From Neoroseomonas eburnea (GTDB lineage: Bacteria > Pseudomonadota > Alphaproteobacteria > Acetobacterales > Acetobacteraceae), in contig NZ_JAAEDL010000024.1 in NCBI RefSeq assembly GCF_018129005.1, positions 26,467 to 90,466 of the forward strand: DNA of 64,000 bases. Reading direction: 5' to 3'. This document shows, piece by piece, positions 1 through 8,874 of this stretch (the first letter of the stretch is position 1; each line of letters starts with the position of its first letter). The translations under genes and the position numbers were made by a program. The notes beneath the pieces are model-generated. The model saw only the letters and a program-made list of their open reading frames with translations, searched no databases and had not been told where the DNA came from.

Positions 1-835
1 CCCAGCCGGTCCGTGCGCCGAAGCGGTGTTGCGCCACCAGCCCACCGGCGCCGTGGCACATCGGCATGGCGCCGAACGGGGCGAGCAGCAGGTTTCCCGC
101 GCCGGTCGTCAGCGCCAGCCGCCGCTCAGTCACGCGTCCATTCGTTGGAAACATCTCGCGCGCCAGCAGCGCCGTCACGATCACCGCATTGGCAAGCGTC
201 AGCGGCAGTTGCGGCAGTGCGCCGACCCAGATCCCGCGCCATGCCGCCTCCCAATCCTGTGGCAGGACCAGTGCGGGCAGTGCGGGAGCGAAACCCGGCC
301 AGGCCGGCATCGCTGCCCCCGCCATCGACGCGGCGAGACCGGCGACGAAAAGGGCCAAGGGTGCCGCGGGCCAACCCGCGCGCCATCGCGGCAGCAGAAG
401 CAGCACCGCGGCCGCAATGCCGCCCGAGATGGGGTCGTCCATGGCCAGCGTCAGGCCAAGCCATGCCATCGACACGCCGAGACCGAGCTGCAGGCCGATC
501 ACGGCGGAACGCGGCACCGCGCGCGCGACCCAGGCCATCGCGCCAGTTGCCCCGAGAGCCAGCAGCATCACGCCAGTGGCCAGCCCTGCCGCGGCGACCT
601 CGCCACCGGAAAGCCCACCGGTCAGGACCACGGCGCCGATTGCCTTCATCGGCTGGACCGGCAGCGGCAGGCGGTAGATCGTGGCCGTCGCCAGCAGGAA
701 GGTGCCGAAGCCGGTCAGCACGCCGCCCGGCGCGAACCCCGCGACGGCGATCGCACCCAGCATGATCGGCAGCAGCGTGCCGAGATCGCCGAAGGCTCCG
801 CCGACTTCGCCCGCCAGGCTGGGTCGCGCGCTCAC
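1..835 (-). CDS. MOT1-type molybdate/sulfate transporter (partial, runs off left edge)
   Basis: This is the N-terminal 278 codons of an inner-membrane transporter of the MOT1 molybdate/sulfate family. Near the start it reads GDLGTLLPIMLGAIAVAG, then PLPVQPMKAIGA. Near the window edge it reads NLLLAPFGAMPMCHGAGG. These are the family's conserved blocks. The start is GTG at 835, which overlaps the TGA stop of the upstream Crp-type regulator by 4 nt (GTGA), so the two genes are probably co-transcribed and translationally coupled. The molybdate substrate fits the mod/moe genes at the other end of the window, but sulfate is possible. The C-terminus lies outside the window. Confidence 0.82.
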   Translation of the reverse strand, partial: MSARPSLAGEVGGAFGDLGTLLPIMLGAIAVAGFAPGGVLTGFGTFLLATATIYRLPLPVQPMKAIGAVVLTGGLSGGEVAAAGLATGVMLLALGATGAMAWVARAVPRSAVIGLQLGLGVSMAWLGLTLAMDDPISGGIAAAVLLLLPRWRAGWPAAPLALFVAGLAASMAGAAMPAWPGFAPALPALVLPQDWEAAWRGIWVGALPQLPLTLANAVIVTALLAREMFPTNGRVTERRLALTTGAGNLLLAPFGAMPMCHGAGGLVAQHRFGARTGW

Positions 836-1428
836 GCCGGCGGACCCGCGAGCCGGACGCCGCCGCGGCCGTCACGCCTGACCAGGCCCGCGCGCTCCAG
901 ACGCGCCAGCGCGCGATAGGTCGCCTCATGCGTGAGGCCGAGCTCCGCGGCGAGCGTCTTCCAGGATCGGCCCAGGTGGCGCAGGCCGTCATCGTCCTCT
1001 GGCAGCGCATGCAGCGCATCGAGCAAACGGTCAGCTGCGCGCGGCTGCGCGAGGCGTTCCGCGCGCGCCCGCTCTGCCACGAGCCGCGCGGCGAGATGCG
1101 CGGCAAGGCGCCAGCCGATCGACGGATCAGCCGCCGCCGCGCGGCGCAGCGCGGCCGCGGCGTGCACCGTGACGAGGCTCGGTGCGGTCGCGACGGCGTC
1201 GCAATGGTGGCGCGGCTCGAACAGCGAGGCCTCGGCGAAGCTGTCGCCCGGCCCTGCGCGGTGCAGGACGATGAGACGCCCCTCGGCCGAGACGCGGCGG
1301 AGTTCGAGCGCACCGCGATGGACTAGAACGAGGCCGAGCGGGGGATCGCCGGCGCGGAACAGGGCGTCTCCACGCGCAAGGCGGAGATCCTGACCATCCG
1401 GGAGGGCGGCAAGCTGGGCGGGATCCAT
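832..1428 (-). CDS. Crp/Fnr-family transcriptional regulator
   Basis: A 198-residue cyclic-nucleotide-binding-type regulator. It has an N-terminal cNMP-like beta-barrel (DGQDLRLARGDALFRAGDPP, later GPGDSFAEASLFEP) and a C-terminal winged helix (SWKTLAAELGLTHEATYRAL). I start it at the ATG at 1428; an in-frame start further upstream would add a Cys/His-poor extension of 32 residues with no domain sense. No N-terminal cysteine cluster for an Fnr iron-sulfur centre is seen, so the ligand is unknown. It overlaps the downstream transporter gene by 4 nt and probably controls it. The preceding gene at 1491 is divergent. Confidence 0.85.
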   Translation of the reverse strand: MDPAQLAALPDGQDLRLARGDALFRAGDPPLGLVLVHRGALELRRVSAEGRLIVLHRAGPGDSFAEASLFEPRHHCDAVATAPSLVTVHAAAALRRAAAADPSIGWRLAAHLAARLVAERARAERLAQPRAADRLLDALHALPEDDDGLRHLGRSWKTLAAELGLTHEATYRALARLERAGLVRRDGRGGVRLAGPPA

Positions 1429-1490
1429 ATGATCACAGTCATACACAGTGGCTCCCTGCTGCGCTACCAGCGCTCGAACAGGAGATTCCG

Positions 1491-2048
1491 ATGCGTCCTG
1501 CCGTCGTCGCCATTGTCCTTGCATTCGCTGCCACGCCGATAGCCGCGCAGCATGCCCACATGCCGAGCCATCACATGCCTGGTCACGGTGCGGCGCCGGC
1601 GCAGCCCTATGCGGGCATGCAGGAGCGAGGCATCAAGGCGCTGTCAGCGGAGCAGGAAGCGGATCTTCGCGCGGGGCGTGGCATGGCACTCGCCCTCGCC
1701 GCGGAACTCAACGGCTACCCTGGTCCGATGCATGTGTTGGAACATGCCGAGGCGCTGCGGCTCACCGCCGCCCAACGTGCGGCCGCCGAGACGCTGCGTC
1801 GCCGCATGTTGGCCGACGCAAGCGAAATCGGCGCACGCATCGTTTCGCTGGAGATGGAGCTGGATGCGCTTTTCGCCGGCGGCACGGCTGATGCCGGGCG
1901 CCTCGCTGCGATCACGGCAGCGCTGGGTGCAATGAACGGGCGCTTGAGGGAGGTGCATCTCGCGACACATATCGAGATGCGCGAGGCGCTCGAAGCGCCG
2001 CAGCTTGAAGTCTACCAGCGCGTGCGCGGATATCGCCCGACGCCATAG
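1491..2048 (+). CDS. Spy/CpxP-like periplasmic metal-island protein (paralogue 1)
   Basis: A 185-residue secreted protein with a signal peptide (cleavage near IAAQ) followed by a short His/Met-rich stretch. The body is helical and contains GYPGPMHVLEHAEALRLT, which recurs almost unchanged in the gene at 41770-42309. The length and the Met/His-rich N-terminus resemble the periplasmic heavy-metal-resistance/Spy-CpxP type, whose members chaperone or sense in the periplasm. A good ribosome site (AGGAG) lies 7 nt before the ATG. It is divergent from the Crp-type gene and lies before traG with a 247-bp gap. The function is inferred only from family resemblance and copper context. Confidence 0.72.
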   Translation: MRPAVVAIVLAFAATPIAAQHAHMPSHHMPGHGAAPAQPYAGMQERGIKALSAEQEADLRAGRGMALALAAELNGYPGPMHVLEHAEALRLTAAQRAAAETLRRRMLADASEIGARIVSLEMELDALFAGGTADAGRLAAITAALGAMNGRLREVHLATHIEMREALEAPQLEVYQRVRGYRPTP

Positions 2049-2295
2049 GTGGGACGTTGCGTCGCAGGCCATCACGCGCTTTGCGTCGGATGGCTGACGA
2101 GCCAGGAATCGATTTGACCGACACCCGTCGATCGAGCTGGATCGCGCGCTATCGGCGTGATGCACGCCGAGAACACGTCCCGCCTTTTTGCGCGACACGG
2201 TCGCCTGTTCTGCGCGACGCGTGTCATGCGCCTTGAAGCCACCGCCATCGGCCGCGCACGTCTCGCGCCATGGTCATCACGATCCCCACCCACCC

Positions 2296-4269
2296 ATGAC
2301 GGCCACCAAGATCCTCTGGGGCCAGGTGCTCGTTGTCTTCCTGATCGTCCTCGCCGCGGTCTGGGGCTCGACGCAGTGGGTCGCCTGGCGCCTCGGCTAT
2401 CAGGCGCAGCTCGGCCAGCCGATGGATGTCTGGGCGGGCGTGCCGGTCTATCCGCCGCCCGCCTTCTTCCTGTGGTGGTACTGGTACGACGCCTACGCGC
2501 CGCGGGTCTTCTACGAGGGCGCCGTCATCGCCGCGGCCGGGGGCTTCGCGGCGATCGGCATCGCCATCGGGATGTCGGTGTGGCGCGCCCGCGAAGCGCG
2601 GGACGTCACCACCTACGGCTCGGCCCGCTGGGCGACGGAGCGCGAAGTGCGCGACGCCGGGCTGCTCGCCCCCGATGGTGTCGTGCTCGGCTGGTTCGCG
2701 CAGCGCTACCTCCGGCACGACGGGCCGGAGCATGTGCTTTGCTTCGCGCCGACCCGCTCCGGCAAGGGCGTGGGCCTCGTCGTGCCGACGCTGCTGACCT
2801 GGCCGGGGTCGGCCATCGTCCACGACATCAAGGGCGAGAACTGGCAGCTCACCGCCGGCTGGCGGGCGCGCTTCGGCCGGGTGCTGCTGTTCGATCCCAC
2901 GAATCCGGCGAGCGCCGCCTACAACCCGCTGCTCGAGGTCCGCCGCGGCGACAGCGAGGTTCGCGACGTGCAGAACATCGCCGACATCCTTGTCGATCCG
3001 GAGGGCGCGCTGGAGCGGCGGAACCACTGGGAGAAGACCAGCCACTCGCTGCTGGTCGGCGCCATCCTGCACGTCCTCTACGCCGAGCAGGACAAGACGC
3101 TCGCTGGCGTGGCGGGCTTCCTCTCCGATCCACGTCGCCCGATCGAGCGGACGCTGGCGTCGATGATGGCGACGCTGCATCTCGGCGACCGGCCGCATCC
3201 TGTCGTCGCCTCCGCCGCGCGCGAGCTGCTCAACAAGTCGGACAATGAGCGATCCGGCGTGCTCTCGACCGCGATGAGCTTCCTGGGGCTCTACCGCGAT
3301 CCCGTCGTCGCGCAGGTCACTCGGCGCTGCGATTGGCGGATCACCGACCTGGTCGAGGCACGCGAACCGGTGACGCTCTACCTCGTCGTCCCGCCCTCCG
3401 ACATCGTGCGGACAAAGCCGCTGGTGCGGCTTGTACTGAACCAGATTGGTCGCCGACTCACCGAGGCGCTGGAGAACGAACGGCGGCGCCATCGCCTGCT
3501 GCTGATGCTCGATGAGTTCCCTGCCCTCGGCCGGCTCGACTTCTTCGAGAGCCAGCTCGCCTTCATGGCCGGCTACGGCATCCGGTCCTTCCTCATCGCG
3601 CAGTCGCTGAACCAGATCGAACGCGCCTACGGGCCGAACAACGCGATCCTCGACAACTGCCATGTCCGCGTCGCCTTTGCGACGAATGACGAACGCACGG
3701 CCAAGCGCGTGTCCGATGCGCTCGGCACGGCGACGGAGATCCGTGACAGCCGGAACTATGCGGGGCATCGCCTGTCGCCATGGCTCGGCCACCTGATGGT
3801 CAGCCGCCAGGAGACCGCGCGGCCGCTGCTGACGCCCGGCGAGGTGATGCAGCTGCCGCCGACGGAGGAGATCGTCCTGGTGTCGGGCTGCCCGCCGATC
3901 CGCGCGCGGAAGGCGCGCTACTACGAGGACCGGCAGCTGCGTGCACGCGTGGTGGTGCCGCCGGACCCCGCGGCGGCGGCGTGCGCGCCTCGTGAGGATG
4001 ACTGGAGCGCGCTTAAGCCGGTCGCGCCTGACACAACACCACCAACCGCCGGCGCGGGCGACGATGCCGACGGTGGCATCCGCCGCGAACCGACACTGCC
4101 CGAGCACGAACAGATCGCGCCGGAGCCAGGCCCTCCGTCCGAAAAGGAGCTGCCGCTGCTCGACGACGACCAGGAAGACGATGCCGTGCGTGCGCGTGCG
4201 CTACGCATACGGTCCGGGCGGCTCGCGCGCCAAGCGGCGCTCGACCCCGATGACGGCATCTCACTCTGA
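2296..4269 (+). CDS. traG: Type IV coupling protein TraG/VirD4
   Basis: A 657-residue inner-membrane ATPase that links the DNA-relaxase complex to the mating channel. Two hydrophobic segments lie in the first 100 residues. The Walker A motif (APTRSGKG) is at about residues 151-158 and Walker B (LMLDEFPALG) has its acidic pair at D406/E407. I chose ATG 2296 because it places the first membrane helix right after the start; the open frame continues upstream without sense. It heads the trb operon and is followed 9 nt later by a ribbon-helix-helix gene, the order seen in many alphaproteobacterial integrative elements. No relaxase gene is adjacent, which is unusual for a functional coupling protein. 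The C-terminal 100 residues are acidic and low in complexity. Confidence 0.95.
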   Translation: MTATKILWGQVLVVFLIVLAAVWGSTQWVAWRLGYQAQLGQPMDVWAGVPVYPPPAFFLWWYWYDAYAPRVFYEGAVIAAAGGFAAIGIAIGMSVWRAREARDVTTYGSARWATEREVRDAGLLAPDGVVLGWFAQRYLRHDGPEHVLCFAPTRSGKGVGLVVPTLLTWPGSAIVHDIKGENWQLTAGWRARFGRVLLFDPTNPASAAYNPLLEVRRGDSEVRDVQNIADILVDPEGALERRNHWEKTSHSLLVGAILHVLYAEQDKTLAGVAGFLSDPRRPIERTLASMMATLHLGDRPHPVVASAARELLNKSDNERSGVLSTAMSFLGLYRDPVVAQVTRRCDWRITDLVEAREPVTLYLVVPPSDIVRTKPLVRLVLNQIGRRLTEALENERRRHRLLLMLDEFPALGRLDFFESQLAFMAGYGIRSFLIAQSLNQIERAYGPNNAILDNCHVRVAFATNDERTAKRVSDALGTATEIRDSRNYAGHRLSPWLGHLMVSRQETARPLLTPGEVMQLPPTEEIVLVSGCPPIRARKARYYEDRQLRARVVVPPDPAAAACAPREDDWSALKPVAPDTTPPTAGAGDDADGGIRREPTLPEHEQIAPEPGPPSEKELPLLDDDQEDDAVRARALRIRSGRLARQAALDPDDGISL

Positions 4270-4278
4270 CGCGCCACC

Positions 4279-4728
4279 GTGAAGAAAGTCCGACTCTCCG
4301 TCTATCTGGACCCGAAGCTCGCGAAGCAGCTCGAGTCCTACGCGCAGGAGCGCCGCCGCTCGCTCTCCGTCGTAGCCGAGGCGTCGATCGCGTCATTCCT
4401 CTCACCCGACGCGCCGGATCGGATGGAGGCGGTGATGGCGAAGCGCCTCGACCGGATGAGCCGCCAGATCGAACGGCTGAACCGCGACACTGGCATTGGC
4501 CTCGAAACGCTGGCGCTCTTCGTCCGGCACTGGCTGGTCGCCGTGCCGGCACCCCCCGAGGCACACTATGCCGCCGCGCAGGCCAAGGGCCGAGAACGCT
4601 ACGAGCGATTCCTCGAAGCCCTCGGTCGGCGCCTGTCGAAGGGGCCTACGCTGCTGCGCGAGGTTTCGCTCGACGTCGCGGGCACCGCGGAGGGCGCGCT
4701 TGTAGGCGAGGGCGACGAAGTGGGCTGA
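4279..4728 (+). CDS. Ribbon-helix-helix (CopG-like) protein of the trb operon
   Basis: A 149-residue protein. Its first 45 residues fit a ribbon-helix-helix DNA-binding domain: the beta strand KKVRLSVYLDPKLAKQL is followed by two helices (RRSLSVVAEASIASFL). The start is GTG at 4279, 9 nt after traG. Such genes occur between traG and trbB in many alphaproteobacterial conjugation modules, and the product probably autoregulates the operon or assists DNA processing. The C-terminal half is helical and shows no domain I recognise. It is followed by 142 nt without a gene before trbB, where a separate promoter could lie. Confidence 0.8.
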   Translation: MKKVRLSVYLDPKLAKQLESYAQERRRSLSVVAEASIASFLSPDAPDRMEAVMAKRLDRMSRQIERLNRDTGIGLETLALFVRHWLVAVPAPPEAHYAAAQAKGRERYERFLEALGRRLSKGPTLLREVSLDVAGTAEGALVGEGDEVG

Positions 4729-4870
4729 GTTCGGTTTCGCCAAGCCGCTTCTCTCTACACGCCACCCCGCTACGCCCATGCTGGACTTGTTGAACCCACC
4801 CAGACTTGCCGCTCTCTAATCGTCCCCGTCCGCTCCGGCGCTTCCGTCGCGGCACCACCACGGGGACCGC

Positions 4871-5839
4871 ATGTCGCTGCATCCGCTCAAGGCCGAGACG
4901 ACCGCCCGTGGCGCGAGGATGTTGCGCACAGCCTTTGGTCCCGACATCGCGACCTGGCTCGAGGACCCCGCCGTCGTCGAGGTGATGCTGAACCCCGACG
5001 GCCGTCTCTGGATCGACCGCCTCGCGGGAGGCCTCACCGACACTGGCAAACGCCTCGCCTTCGCCGATGGCGAGCGCATCATCCGCCTCGTCGCGCATCA
5101 TGTCGGCGCGGAGGTGCATGCGGACTGCCCCTGCGTCTCGGCTGAACTGCCCGAGACGGGTGAGCGCTTCGAGGGTCTGCTGCCACCCGTCGTCGCCGCC
5201 CCGGCCTTCGCGATCCGCAAGCCCGCCGTCGCGGTCTTCACGCTGGAGGACTATGTCGCAGCCCGCATCATGACGGCTGCCCAGGCCGCCGTGCTGCGCA
5301 CCGCCGTCGCGGATCGCCGCAACATCCTCGTCGCCGGCGGCACGTCGACCGGCAAGACCACGCTGACCAACGCCCTGCTCGCCGAGGTCGCACGCGAGGG
5401 CGGCCGCGTCGTGCTGATCGAGGACACGCGCGAACTCCAATGCCGCGCCCCGAACCTGGTCGCGCTGCGCACCAAGGACGGCGTCGTCTCGCTGTCGGAA
5501 CTCGTCCGGCGCGCGCTCCGCCTGCGCCCCGACCGCATCCCCATCGGCGAGGTGCGCGGCGCCGAGGCGCTCGACCTGCTCAAGGCCTGGGGCACCGGCC
5601 ATCCCGGCGGCATCGGCACCATCCACGCAGGCTCTGCCCTCGGCGCACTGCGCCGGCTCGAGCAGCTGATCCAGGAAGCCGTCGTCACCGTCCCGCGCGC
5701 GCTGATCGCCGAGACCATCGACGTCATCGCCGTACTCGCCGGCCGCGGCGCCGACCGCCGCCTTGCCGAACTCGCCGAGGTCCGCGGCCTGACCCCGACC
5801 GGCGACTACGACCTCACCCCCACAGGAGACACACCATGA
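4871..5839 (+). CDS. trbB: Conjugal transfer ATPase TrbB (VirB11-like)
   Basis: A 322-residue hexameric secretion ATPase of the VirB11/TrbB family that powers pilus assembly and substrate switching at the inner-membrane base. The Walker A motif GGTSTGKTT is at residues 156-164 (K162). The Asp box is [10 protein letters not shown], and the His-box region reads [12 protein letters not shown]. Length and motif order are normal for TrbB. Its last 4 nt overlap the trbC start (ATGA), so translation is coupled. Confidence 0.96.
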   Translation: MSLHPLKAETTARGARMLRTAFGPDIATWLEDPAVVEVMLNPDGRLWIDRLAGGLTDTGKRLAFADGERIIRLVAHHVGAEVHADCPCVSAELPETGERFEGLLPPVVAAPAFAIRKPAVAVFTLEDYVAARIMTAAQAAVLRTAVADRRNILVAGGTSTGKTTLTNALLAEVAREGGRVVLIEDTRELQCRAPNLVALRTKDGVVSLSELVRRALRLRPDRIPIGEVRGAEALDLLKAWGTGHPGGIGTIHAGSALGALRRLEQLIQEAVVTVPRALIAETIDVIAVLAGRGADRRLAELAEVRGLTPTGDYDLTPTGDTP

Positions 5840-6156
5840 CGTCCACGCTGCGCACGCGCCTCGCCGGCGCGGCTGCCTTCACGCTCTGTCTCGCCCTCGC
5901 GGCACCCGCCCATGCCGCCGGCTCCAACATGCCCTGGGAGCAGCCGCTGCAGCAGGTGCTGGAGTCCATCGAGGGGCCGGTCGCCAAGATCATCGCGGTG
6001 ATCATCATCATCGTCACCGGCCTGACGCTCGCCTTCGGGGATACCTCGGGCGGCTTCCGGCGACTGGTGCAGATCGTCTTCGGGATCTCGATCGCCTTCG
6101 CGGCATCGAGCTTCTTCCTGTCGTTCTTCCAGTTCGGCGGCGGGGCGCTGATCTGA
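5836..6156 (+). CDS. trbC: TrbC/VirB2-type pilin
   Basis: A 106-residue major pilin precursor. An N-terminal signal peptide ends around AAPAHAAG. Two hydrophobic helices follow (residues about 50-68 and 82-103) joined by a short polar loop (FGDTSGGFRR), the VirB2/TrbC architecture. The ATG overlaps the trbB stop by 4 nt, and a CAGGAG ribosome site lies just upstream inside trbB. Its stop overlaps the trbD start by 1 nt. The mature subunit would form the conjugative pilus. Confidence 0.93.
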   Translation: MTSTLRTRLAGAAAFTLCLALAAPAHAAGSNMPWEQPLQQVLESIEGPVAKIIAVIIIIVTGLTLAFGDTSGGFRRLVQIVFGISIAFAASSFFLSFFQFGGGALI

Positions 6157-6428
6157 TGGCAGCGCCGGCCGACCCCGTCCCGGGCTACTCGGCGCCGGTG
6201 CACCGCGCGCTGATCGAGCCGATCCTGCTCGCCGGCGCGCCGCGCGCGGTCGCCATCGCCAACGGGACGCTCGCCGCGGCGATCGGCCTCGGGCTGCGGC
6301 TCTGGGTCGCGGGCGTGCTGATCTGGCTGGTCGGCCACCTCGCCGCGGTCTGGGCGGCGCGTCGGGATGCGCAGTTCGTCGAGGTGGTGCGCCGGCACCT
6401 GCGCTACCCGGCCTGGCTGCGCGCGTGA
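6156..6428 (+). CDS. trbD: TrbD/VirB3-like inner-membrane protein
   Basis: A 90-residue protein beginning GYSAPVHRALIEPILLAGAPR, the conserved TrbD/VirB3 opening. Two membrane segments follow (about residues 30-65) and a short basic C-terminus. VirB3-like proteins partner with the TrbE/VirB4 ATPase. The start codon shares one base with the trbC stop, and trbE follows after 7 nt. Confidence 0.92.
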   Translation: MAAPADPVPGYSAPVHRALIEPILLAGAPRAVAIANGTLAAAIGLGLRLWVAGVLIWLVGHLAAVWAARRDAQFVEVVRRHLRYPAWLRA

Positions 6429-6435
6429 GGCGGCG

Positions 6436-8874
6436 ATGCTTAACCTCGCCGAGTACCGCCGGAAGCCCCAGACCCTCGCGGACTTCCTTCCGTGGGCCGC
6501 GCTCGTGGCACCCGGCGTCGTGCTGAACAAGGACGGCTCCTTCCAGCGCAGCGCCCGCTTCCGCGGCCCGGACCTGGACAGCGCCACCCCGGCCGAGCTC
6601 GCCGCCACGGCCGCGCGATTGAATGGCGCGCTGCGCCGCCTCGGCTCGGGCTGGGCAGTCTTCGCGGAGGCGCAGCGCGTCCCTGCGCGCGGCTACCCGG
6701 CCAGCACATTCCCAGAACCCGTCTCGGCTCTGGTCGACGCTGAGCGGCGCGCCCAGTTCGAAGAGGCCGGCGCGCATTTCGAGAGCAGCTACGTCATTAC
6801 CTTCGCCTGGCTGCCGCCGGGCGATGACGCCGCCCGTGCCGAGGGCTGGCTGTACGAGGGCACGCAAGGCGTCGACGCCGCGACCGGCAGAGAGGCGCTG
6901 CGCAGCTTCATCGACCGGACCGACCGCGTGCTCGACCAGATCGAGGCCTTTGTGCCGGAGGCGCGCTGGCTCGACGACGCCGAGACGCTGACCTTCCTGC
7001 ACTCGACGGTCTCGACCCGCCGCCACCTCGTCCGCGTGCCCGAGACGCCGATGCATCTCGATGCGCTGCTGGCTGACCAGCCGCTGGTGGGCGGCCTCGC
7101 GCCGCGGCTCGGCGACGCGCATCTGCGCGTGCTCACCATCATCGGCTTTCCCAGCGCGACCTTCCCCGGGATCCTCGACGAGCTGAACGCGCTCGCCTTC
7201 GAGTATCGCTGGTGCACCCGCGCGATCTGCCTCGACCGGACCGATGCGCAGAAACTGCTCACGCGCATCCGCCGCCAGTGGTTCGCCAAGCGCAAGTCGA
7301 TCGCCGCCATCCTCAAGGAGGTGATGACCAACGAGCAGAGCGTGCTGCTCGACAGCGACGCCGCCAACAAGGCCGCCGACGCCGACGAGGCGCTGCAGGA
7401 ACTCGGGCAGGATTCTTGGGGCTGGGCCTATGTCACGGCGACCGTCACCGTCTGGGACGAGGACGCCCGCGCCGCCGACGACAAGCTCCGGCTGGTCGAG
7501 AAAGCCATCCAGTCCCGCGACTTCACCGTCATCCGCGAGGGGGTGAACGCCGTCGAGGCCTGGCTCGGCAGCCTGCCGGGGCATCTCTACGCCAATGTCC
7601 GGCAGCCGCCGATCTCGACGCTGAACCTCGTCCACATCGTCCCGATCTCGGCGGTCTGGGCAGGGCCGGAGCGGAACGAGCATCTCGTTGGCCCGCCGCT
7701 CTTCCACGCGCGGACGGAGGGTGCGACGCCGTTCCGCTTCTCGCTGCATGTGGGGGATGTCGGGCACACGCTGGTCATCGGCCCCACCGGCGCGGGCAAG
7801 TCGGTGCTGCTGGCGCTGATGGCACTCCAGTTCCGCCGTTACGCGGGCGCGCAGGTCTTCGCCTTCGACTTCGGCGGCTCGATACGTGCTGTGGCGATCG
7901 CCATGGGCGGCGACTGGCACGACCTCGGCGGTGCGCTCGCCGGCGACATGGCCGAGCCGGTCGCGCTGCAACCGCTCGCGCGGATCGACGCGCCAGAGGA
8001 GCGCGCCTGGGCGGCGGAGTGGATCGCCGGCCTGCTCGCGCGGGAGGGCGTCGCGATCGACCCGGCGGTGAAGGACCATCTCTGGTCCGCGCTGACCAGC
8101 CTCGCCTCCGCGCCCGTGCACGAGCGCACGCTGACCGGCCTCGCCGTGCTGCTGCAGTCCCAGGCCCTCAAGCGGGCGCTCGAACCCTACACCCTCGCCG
8201 GCCCCTGGGGCCGGCTGCTCGACGCCGAGGCGGAGCGGCTGGGTGCGGCTGAGGTCCAGGCCTTCGAGACCGAGGGGCTGATCGGCACCGCCGCAGCCCC
8301 CGCCGTGCTGGCCTATCTCTTCCATGCCATCGGCCGGCGCCTCGACGGCCGGCCGACGCTCATCATCGTGGATGAGGGATGGCTCGCGCTGGATGACGCC
8401 ACCTTCGGCGCGCAGCTGCGCGAATGGCTCAAGACGCTCCGCAAGAAGAACGCCTCGGTGCTCTTCGCGACGCAGTCCCTGGCCGACGTGGATGGCTCGG
8501 CCATCGCGCCGGCGATCATCGAGAGCTGCCCGACCCGCGTCTTCCTGCCGAACGAGCGCGCGCTCGAGCTGCAGATCGCCGCCATGTATGCGCGCTTCGG
8601 GCTGAACGACCGACAGGTCGAAATCCTCGCCCGGGCCACGCCCAAGCGCGACTACTACTGCCAGTCCCGCCGCGGCAACCGGCTCTTCGAGCTGGGGCTG
8701 TCCGAGGTCGCGCTCGCCTTCTGCGCCGCCTCCTCCAAGACCGACCAGGCCGCCATCGCGGAGATCCTCGCCACCCATGGCCGCGCCGGCTTCGCGCGCG
8801 CCTGGCTGCTGCGCCGCGGCCTCGACTGGGCCGCCGAGCTCCTGCCCGACCCTCCGGAGGACACCGTTCCATGA
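6436..8874 (+). CDS. trbE: TrbE/VirB4 conjugation ATPase
   Basis: An 812-residue VirB4-class ATPase that energises assembly of the mating channel at the cytoplasmic face. The opening MLNLAEYRRKPQTLADFLPW is typical of TrbE. Walker A is GPTGAGKSV (residues 449-457, K455) and Walker B is LIIVDEGWLAL (D646/E647). I use ATG 6436, because in-frame codons upstream are only the read-through of trbD. The length is standard and the frame is intact. It overlaps trbJ by 4 nt (ATGA). Confidence 0.96.
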   Translation: MLNLAEYRRKPQTLADFLPWAALVAPGVVLNKDGSFQRSARFRGPDLDSATPAELAATAARLNGALRRLGSGWAVFAEAQRVPARGYPASTFPEPVSALVDAERRAQFEEAGAHFESSYVITFAWLPPGDDAARAEGWLYEGTQGVDAATGREALRSFIDRTDRVLDQIEAFVPEARWLDDAETLTFLHSTVSTRRHLVRVPETPMHLDALLADQPLVGGLAPRLGDAHLRVLTIIGFPSATFPGILDELNALAFEYRWCTRAICLDRTDAQKLLTRIRRQWFAKRKSIAAILKEVMTNEQSVLLDSDAANKAADADEALQELGQDSWGWAYVTATVTVWDEDARAADDKLRLVEKAIQSRDFTVIREGVNAVEAWLGSLPGHLYANVRQPPISTLNLVHIVPISAVWAGPERNEHLVGPPLFHARTEGATPFRFSLHVGDVGHTLVIGPTGAGKSVLLALMALQFRRYAGAQVFAFDFGGSIRAVAIAMGGDWHDLGGALAGDMAEPVALQPLARIDAPEERAWAAEWIAGLLAREGVAIDPAVKDHLWSALTSLASAPVHERTLTGLAVLLQSQALKRALEPYTLAGPWGRLLDAEAERLGAAEVQAFETEGLIGTAAAPAVLAYLFHAIGRRLDGRPTLIIVDEGWLALDDATFGAQLREWLKTLRKKNASVLFATQSLADVDGSAIAPAIIESCPTRVFLPNERALELQIAAMYARFGLNDRQVEILARATPKRDYYCQSRRGNRLFELGLSEVALAFCAASSKTDQAAIAEILATHGRAGFARAWLLRRGLDWAAELLPDPPEDTVP

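Noticed and set aside
126..1313. A 395-codon minus-strand open frame across the left end
   Set aside because: It overlaps the MOT1-type transporter and Crp-type genes in another frame, is Arg/Ala-rich, and has no domain sense. It is a GC-rich shadow.
2049..2295. An origin of transfer before traG
   Set aside because: I see no convincing nick-site motif or strong inverted repeat in this 247-nt gap, and no relaxase gene is near.
2224..4107. A 627-codon minus-strand frame opposite traG
   Set aside because: Low-complexity Arg/Gly/Asp composition with no motifs, while the plus strand encodes an intact coupling protein.
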